A stretch of 9,936 nucleotides of DNA from Clostridiaceae bacterium (lineage in GTDB: Bacteria > Bacillota > Clostridia > DSM-8532), in the NCBI GenBank assembly GCA_012842645.1, contig DUSJ01000329.1, positions 1 through 9,936 of the forward strand. The letters run 5' to 3'. The first letter of the stretch is position 1. Each line of letters starts with the position of its first letter. This document shows positions 7,337-9,936 of this stretch, piece by piece. The notes beneath the pieces are model-generated. The model worked only from the letters and a program-made list of their open reading frames with translations, was not told the DNA's origin and searched no databases. Position numbers and translations under genes: made by a program.

Positions 7337-8235
7337 TGGATGGAATCCTGAACATCAACAAGCCAATTGGCATAACGTCTTTTGACGTGGTATCAAGGGT
7401 AAGGAAGATATGCAATACGAAAAAAGCCGGCCATGCCGGCACCCTTGACCCTGATGCCAGCGGCGTATTGCCGGTATGCGTGGGAAAAGCCACGAAAGTT
7501 ATCGAGTTCCTGATGGACAAGAACAAGACATACCGGGTTGGGTTGTTATTGGGGACGGCTACGGATACCCAGGATGCTTCCGGAAAAGTGATTTATGAAA
7601 ATCCGGTCAATGCTACGAATGAAGAAATTATAAATGTCATAAAAAGCTTTTTGGGAGAAACAGAGCAGATTCCTCCCATGTATTCGGCCATAAAAGTAAA
7701 CGGAAAAAAGCTTTATGAACTTGCAAGGAAAGGCCTGGAAATCGAGAGAAAGCCCCGCAAAGTCACTTTTTTCAGCCTTGATATACTGAGCATCGAAAAA
7801 AAAGGCGATAAAACCGAGGTGATTTTCGATGCCGACTGTTCCAAGGGCACCTATATAAGAACTTTATGCCATGACATTGGCGAAAAGTTAGGGTGCGGGG
7901 GTCATATGATGTCATTGATAAGACTGAGATCGGGACCTTTTTCGATTGAAGAATCCTTTTCCCTTGAAGAAATCGGAGACAGGGAAAGCAATATGCCTGA
8001 AAAAGCATTGATCCCCATGGACCGGGTCCTCGGAGATTTTCCCTTCGTAAAAGTGAATTATAAGGATGCCAAAAAGCTTAAAAACGGGCTGAGCATACCG
8101 ATTACAGATCAAACGGCCGGGTTGGTGCGGGTATATCACGAAAACGGCGCATTTATTGCGGTCGGGAAGATCATCGGTTCTGACGCCAGGCCTGAACTGC
8201 GCACTTATAAATGGATCGGCTGTGACGGCATATAA
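7336..8235 (+). CDS. truB: tRNA pseudouridine(55) synthase TruB
   Basis: TruB converts uridine 55 in the T loop of tRNAs to pseudouridine and also acts as a tRNA folding chaperone. The 299-residue product opens with DGILNINKPIGITSFDVV and carries the catalytic motif HAGTLDPDASGVLP, with Asp38 the expected nucleophile. KTYRVGLLLGTATDTQDASG and the later GTYIRTLCHDIG are typical family blocks. A C-terminal PUA-like region (about 225-295) is present, so the protein is complete. The stop codon of nrnA and the ATG share one base (TGATG, 7334-7338), which suggests translational coupling; GGGGTG at 7323-7328 may help. Confidence 0.97.
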   Translation: MDGILNINKPIGITSFDVVSRVRKICNTKKAGHAGTLDPDASGVLPVCVGKATKVIEFLMDKNKTYRVGLLLGTATDTQDASGKVIYENPVNATNEEIINVIKSFLGETEQIPPMYSAIKVNGKKLYELARKGLEIERKPRKVTFFSLDILSIEKKGDKTEVIFDADCSKGTYIRTLCHDIGEKLGCGGHMMSLIRLRSGPFSIEESFSLEEIGDRESNMPEKALIPMDRVLGDFPFVKVNYKDAKKLKNGLSIPITDQTAGLVRVYHENGAFIAVGKIIGSDARPELRTYKWIGCDGI

Positions 8236-8242
8236 GCTTTTG

Positions 8243-8261
8243 AAAGGAATGAATCTGATTG
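8243..8261 (+). promoter_or_regulatory. Ribosome binding site and TTG start of ribF
   Basis: AAAGGAA (8243-8249) lies nine bases before TTG at 8259-8261. No ATG or GTG in this frame lies nearby. The protein from this TTG has the normal short lead before the GNFDG motif at residue 21. Confidence 0.7.
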
Positions 8262-9191
8262 CAGGTACTTACCAGTTTCGATAAAAATACTTTCAGCAAA
8301 TCTACAGGCGTTGGCCTTGGCAATTTTGACGGGCTCCATATCGGGCATATGGCACTTATAAACACTCTGATAAATGAGTGCAAGCTTAACGGCCTGCAGT
8401 CGGTAGTCTACACGTTCAACAAGCACCCTGAAACTATGCTCCGGAAGAAGCTCGTCACTCCTCTTATCACTACCAACGAGATGAAAGCAAGGCTTTTATC
8501 CTCGACCGACCTCGACATTCTGTGCTACCAGGACTTCGACGAGAATTTTTCACGCCTGTCCCCCGAAGACTTTATCAGGAACATCCTTGTCGATACGCTC
8601 AGGATACGTCTTGCTGTCGTAGGCTTCAACTACCGGTTCGGCTACATGGGCAGGGGTGATACCGAATTTCTGAAAAAGAGCGGGGAGAAATATGGCTTCA
8701 AAGTTATCGTTATACCTCCGGTAAAAGTCAATTCAGAGATAGTAAGCAGCACTCTGATCAGGGAATATATAAAAAAAGGCAGGATAGAAAGGGTCTTTCA
8801 GCTGCTGGGCAGGCATTTTTCCCTGTACGGCACCGTGATCGACGGGAAACGGATAGGCCGCACCCTGGGTTTTCCGACTGCAAATATAATCGCGCATCCC
8901 GATATGGCCGTCCCGGCCAATGGAGTATATATAACCAAGACAAAGTATGATGACAAATGGGTGAACAGCATAACAAACGTAGGCACAGCGCCAACCCTGA
9001 GAAATGAAAAAGTTTTTTCCATCGAAACTCATCTTCTGGATGTCAGTGAAGATATATACGGGAAGGACATAGAGGTCTGCTTTATACATAGGCTTCGTGG
9101 AGAGAAAAAGTTTGAAAGCGTCGACGCGTTGAAGAAACAGGTAGAAAATGACATTAAAAAAGCAAGAGCTTACTGGGAAGTTATGAAATAA
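8259..9191 (+). CDS. ribF: Bifunctional riboflavin kinase / FAD synthetase
   Basis: RibF phosphorylates riboflavin to FMN and then adenylates FMN to FAD. The 310-residue length is standard for the two-domain bacterial enzyme. The N-terminal nucleotidyltransferase domain has GNFDGLHIGH (21-30), NYRFGYMGRGD (124-134) and SSTLIR (163-168). The C-terminal kinase domain starts near 185 and has GRTLGFPTANI (200-210), NGVY (221-224), the TNVGTAPTL loop and SIETHLLD-SEDIYGK. Both domains keep their motifs, so both activities are expected. It follows truB after 23 bases and is the last gene of this run; rpsO, which often follows, is not here. No clear terminator follows, and the next gene converges six bases beyond its stop. 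Confidence 0.96.
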   Translation: MQVLTSFDKNTFSKSTGVGLGNFDGLHIGHMALINTLINECKLNGLQSVVYTFNKHPETMLRKKLVTPLITTNEMKARLLSSTDLDILCYQDFDENFSRLSPEDFIRNILVDTLRIRLAVVGFNYRFGYMGRGDTEFLKKSGEKYGFKVIVIPPVKVNSEIVSSTLIREYIKKGRIERVFQLLGRHFSLYGTVIDGKRIGRTLGFPTANIIAHPDMAVPANGVYITKTKYDDKWVNSITNVGTAPTLRNEKVFSIETHLLDVSEDIYGKDIEVCFIHRLRGEKKFESVDALKKQVENDIKKARAYWEVMK

Positions 9192-9197
9192 CAGGCC

Positions 9198-9389
9198 TCA
9201 CTTGCTTCTTATAATATTCCGCATAGGATTTGGATCGACGATCCTGCCGGCATTCAGGACCTTTTCACTGCCGCGAGCTATCCTGCCCGTCACCTGTTCA
9301 GGCGAGAAATCATAAAATTCCGACCTGTATTTATTAAGTACATGTCTGTCGCTTCCATGCAAATACGTTGATTCAGGGTAAATCTTCAT
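9198..9389 (-). CDS. Small hypothetical protein, 63 residues, convergent with ribF
   Basis: I do not recognise this family. The frame reads MKIYPESTYLHGSDRHVLNK at its start and ends with VDPNPMRNIIRSK. It is basic, soluble in appearance, with no signal peptide, membrane helix, cysteine or histidine cluster. The ATG at 9389 has AAAGGAG (9396-9402 on the minus strand) six bases away, a good site that argues for a real gene; an ATG 17 codons upstream has none. A TATAAT lies at 9409-9414 on the same strand, and another at 9474-9479. It stands between ribF and a divergently read penicillin-binding protein. The strong start signals are what is seen; a real product is inferred. Confidence 0.6.
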   Translation of the reverse strand: MKIYPESTYLHGSDRHVLNKYRSEFYDFSPEQVTGRIARGSEKVLNAGRIVDPNPMRNIIRSK

Positions 9390-9408
9390 AATAATCTCCT
9401 TTCTACAG

Positions 9409-9502
9409 ATTATACTTTGATTGCCGAATGGATATGACAAACATGTAATTTTGATTTACGCTTCAGGGACCTTATTATACCACTTCATACAGGCAATTTG
9501 AA
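9409..9502 (-). promoter_or_regulatory. Possible promoters of the small minus-strand gene
   Basis: Two exact TATAAT boxes read on the minus strand. The one at 9474-9479 has TTCAAA (9497-9502) 17 bases upstream, a four-of-six match to the -35 consensus, and would give a leader of about 78 bases. The one at 9409-9414 has TTGTCA at 9435-9440, but 20 bases away, and would start transcription almost at the ribosome binding site. The first arrangement is the more plausible. Confidence 0.35.
9451..9480 (+). promoter_or_regulatory. Possible promoter of the penicillin-binding protein gene
   Basis: TTGATT (9451-9456) is followed after 16 bases by TATTAT (9473-9478) or after 18 by TTATAC (9475-9480). 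It overlaps the minus-strand TATAAT at 9474-9479, so the two genes may share or compete for this site. If the gene is a sporulation protein, another sigma factor could be used; I saw no good match to one. Confidence 0.35.
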
Positions 9503-9536
9503 TAATTTGAGCAATAATGGGAACGCTTTCTCTGAT

Positions 9537-9551
9537 GGAGGTGTTCTCTTG
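9537..9551 (+). promoter_or_regulatory. Ribosome binding site and TTG start of the penicillin-binding protein
   Basis: GGAGGTG at 9537-9543 lies five bases before TTG at 9549-9551. No ATG or GTG in this frame lies between the site and the membrane segment, so the TTG is the chosen start. Confidence 0.75.
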
Positions 9552-9936
9552 TACAACAGACGTTTTCGATTTATCAGATTCCTTTTTTTTCTTATACTCG
9601 TACTTTTGACTGTCAGGCTTTTCAATCTCCAGACTGTAAAGGGAGAGCAATACTCGGTAATGGCAGCGCTCCAGCAGAGCCGCAGCCGCCTTGTCCAAAG
9701 GGAACGGGGGGATATCCTGGACAGGAACGGAATAAGACTTACCGGAAGGAAGATTTGCTGGAAGGCGATTTTACAGCCATATACGCTGCTTAACGATCCG
9801 GTGGCTCTCAATACCGCAGCCAGCATATTCAACGCAACGCCGCAGTACTTAACAGCCGAGCTGTCAAAGAGCAACCTGCCGTATCTCATGGATATATCCG
9901 CGGCCCAGGCTAAAGCCTTGACCGATTCCTCGCTCA
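9549..9936 (+). CDS. Class B penicillin-binding protein, N-terminal part (cut by window end)
   Basis: The 129 codons seen encode a short basic cytoplasmic start (YNRRFRFIR), one membrane helix (about 8-25, FIRFLFFLILVLLTV), and then the entry to the dimerisation domain with RERGDILDRNG (RGDILDRNG at 53-61), the hallmark of class B enzymes such as SpoVD, PBP2 and FtsI. These are bitopic membrane proteins whose C-terminal domain cross-links peptidoglycan on the outer face. The transpeptidase domain with its SxxK serine lies beyond the window, so activity and subgroup cannot be checked. SpoVD or a PBP2-like protein are both possible. The stretch after the motif (RLTGRKICWKAI) departs from the usual small hydrophobic residues there. 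Confidence 0.8.
   Translation, partial: MYNRRFRFIRFLFFLILVLLTVRLFNLQTVKGEQYSVMAALQQSRSRLVQRERGDILDRNGIRLTGRKICWKAILQPYTLLNDPVALNTAASIFNATPQYLTAELSKSNLPYLMDISAAQAKALTDSSL

Noticed and set aside
9226..9246. GGATCGACGATCC-type palindrome near the ribF end
   Set aside because: It has almost no loop in its best form, lies within the small minus-strand gene and has no T-run; it is likely coincidental.
1..9936. CRISPR arrays, tRNA or rRNA genes, defence or biosynthetic clusters
   Set aside because: No regularly spaced repeats, no tRNA cloverleaf or rRNA sequence, and no genes of such systems were seen on either strand; the genes present are housekeeping.

Overview
The window is one end of a translation and ribosome-biogenesis operon from a Gram-positive anaerobe, most likely of class Clostridia. 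The evidence is the gene order rimP-nusA-ylxR-ylxQ-infB-rbfA-nrnA-truB-ribF, strong GGAGG-type ribosome binding sites, frequent TTG starts, short gene overlaps and moderate GC. I cannot place it to genus. All nine genes are on the plus strand and look intact. A single good promoter (about 143-171) precedes rimP, and no terminator is visible inside the run.

Layout: positions 1-68 hold the last codons of an apparent IS30-type transposase, so an insertion sequence abuts the operon on its left. Positions 69-243 are the promoter and leader of rimP, with a short hairpin. Positions 244-5841 carry rimP, nusA, ylxR (rnpM), ylxQ and infB; several junctions overlap. Positions 5842-5997 are the only long gap inside the operon. 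It holds a strong REP-like palindrome, then a strong ribosome binding site in front of a six-codon ORF, then sequence that can fold over the ribosome binding site of rbfA. In Bacillus the gene ylxP sits at this spot; here it is absent. Positions 5998-9191 carry rbfA, nrnA, truB and ribF.

After ribF a 63-codon gene of unknown function runs on the minus strand and converges on ribF with only six bases between the stop codons. Its upstream region is shared with a divergent plus-strand gene that starts at about 9549 and runs off the window: the membrane anchor and start of the dimerisation region of a class B penicillin-binding protein.

Functionally, RimP and RbfA mature the 30S subunit, IF2 starts translation, NusA links transcription to translation, YlxR and YlxQ are small RNA-associated factors, TruB makes pseudouridine 55 in tRNA, NrnA degrades nanoRNA and pAp or cyclic dinucleotide products, and RibF makes FMN and FAD. 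This core is ordinary. The unusual material is in the non-coding interval before rbfA, the small minus-strand gene, and the mobile-element remnant at the left edge.
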